A stretch of DNA of 5,628 nucleotides from positions 1 to 5,628 of the forward strand of contig CADCPJ010000177.1 of NCBI GenBank assembly GCA_902803245.1, read 5' to 3'. The notes beneath the pieces were generated by a model. That model did no database searches. It worked only from the letters and a program-made list of their open reading frames with translations, and was not told where the DNA came from. Positions 5,581 through 5,628 of the stretch are shown one piece after another. The DNA is from an uncultured Lachnospiraceae bacterium (lineage in GTDB: Bacteria; Bacillota; Clostridia; Lachnospirales; Lachnospiraceae). The position numbers and the translations under genes are program-made. Numbering within the stretch: the stretch's first letter is position 1; each line of letters starts with the position of its first letter.

Positions 5581-5628
5581 GACCGCGCGCATGATTGTGA
5601 GGCACTTCAAGGCTGTGAGACCGCGCGC
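5564..5628 (+). repeat. Direct repeat duplicating the 3' end of ecfT, cut by the window edge
   Basis: The segment at 5564-5590, which covers the last codons of ecfT, its TGA and ten bases beyond, recurs at 5601-5628 with one inserted base and a GG-to-AA type change. Both copies share GGCTGTGAGACCGCGCGC. The distance is 37-38 bases, so the copied stop (5616-5618) is in another frame. The second copy ends exactly at the window edge, so more copies may follow. No terminator is seen after ecfT within the 48 bases available. Confidence 0.85.

Overview
The window is a compact run of six genes on the + strand, with no genes on the other strand. In order they are clpP (5' end cut off by the window edge), clpX, engB (ysxC/yihA), ecfA1, ecfA2 and ecfT. 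The gene families, the purine-rich Shine-Dalgarno sites with occasional TTG and GTG starts, and the group II ECF core module all point to a Gram-positive Firmicute. A GC-rich member of Clostridia, possibly Lachnospiraceae-like, is my best inference. It rests on recalled family resemblance, not on a search. Codon third positions are strongly G/C.

Layout. Positions 1-549 encode the ClpP peptidase subunit. Positions 550-686 are a leader with two hairpins, and 687-2012 encode ClpX, the unfoldase that feeds ClpP. After 79 bases holding a candidate promoter, 2092-2718 encode the ribosome-assembly GTPase EngB. Positions 2719-2901 hold about two and a quarter tandem copies of a ~62-base unit, and each full copy contains a hairpin. 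Then come ecfA1 (2902-3753), ecfA2 (3775-4644) and ecfT (4780-5580), which together form the ATP-driven core of an energy-coupling factor vitamin/metal importer. No substrate-binding S component is in the window, so the substrate cannot be named.

How the genes work together. ClpX unfolds proteins and threads them into the ClpP chamber. EngB serves 50S ribosome assembly and shares only the neighbourhood. EcfA1 and EcfA2 form the ATPase heterodimer, and EcfT couples it to exchangeable S components in the membrane. Lon, which often lies between clpX and engB in Firmicutes, is absent here. The ECF core, which often lies in the rplQ-truA ribosomal protein region, instead follows engB.

The genes themselves are conserved and ordinary, and I see no new enzyme system. 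The unusual material lies at the gene junctions. There is a hairpin-bearing tandem repeat before ecfA1, a near-perfect 49-base tandem repeat that copies the 3' end of ecfA2 including its stop codon, and a second 3'-end duplication at the end of ecfT that runs off the window. A long hairpin before clpX resembles the ecfA1 leader hairpins. In addition, all nine TTA leucine codons lie inside the hexamer CTTAAR.
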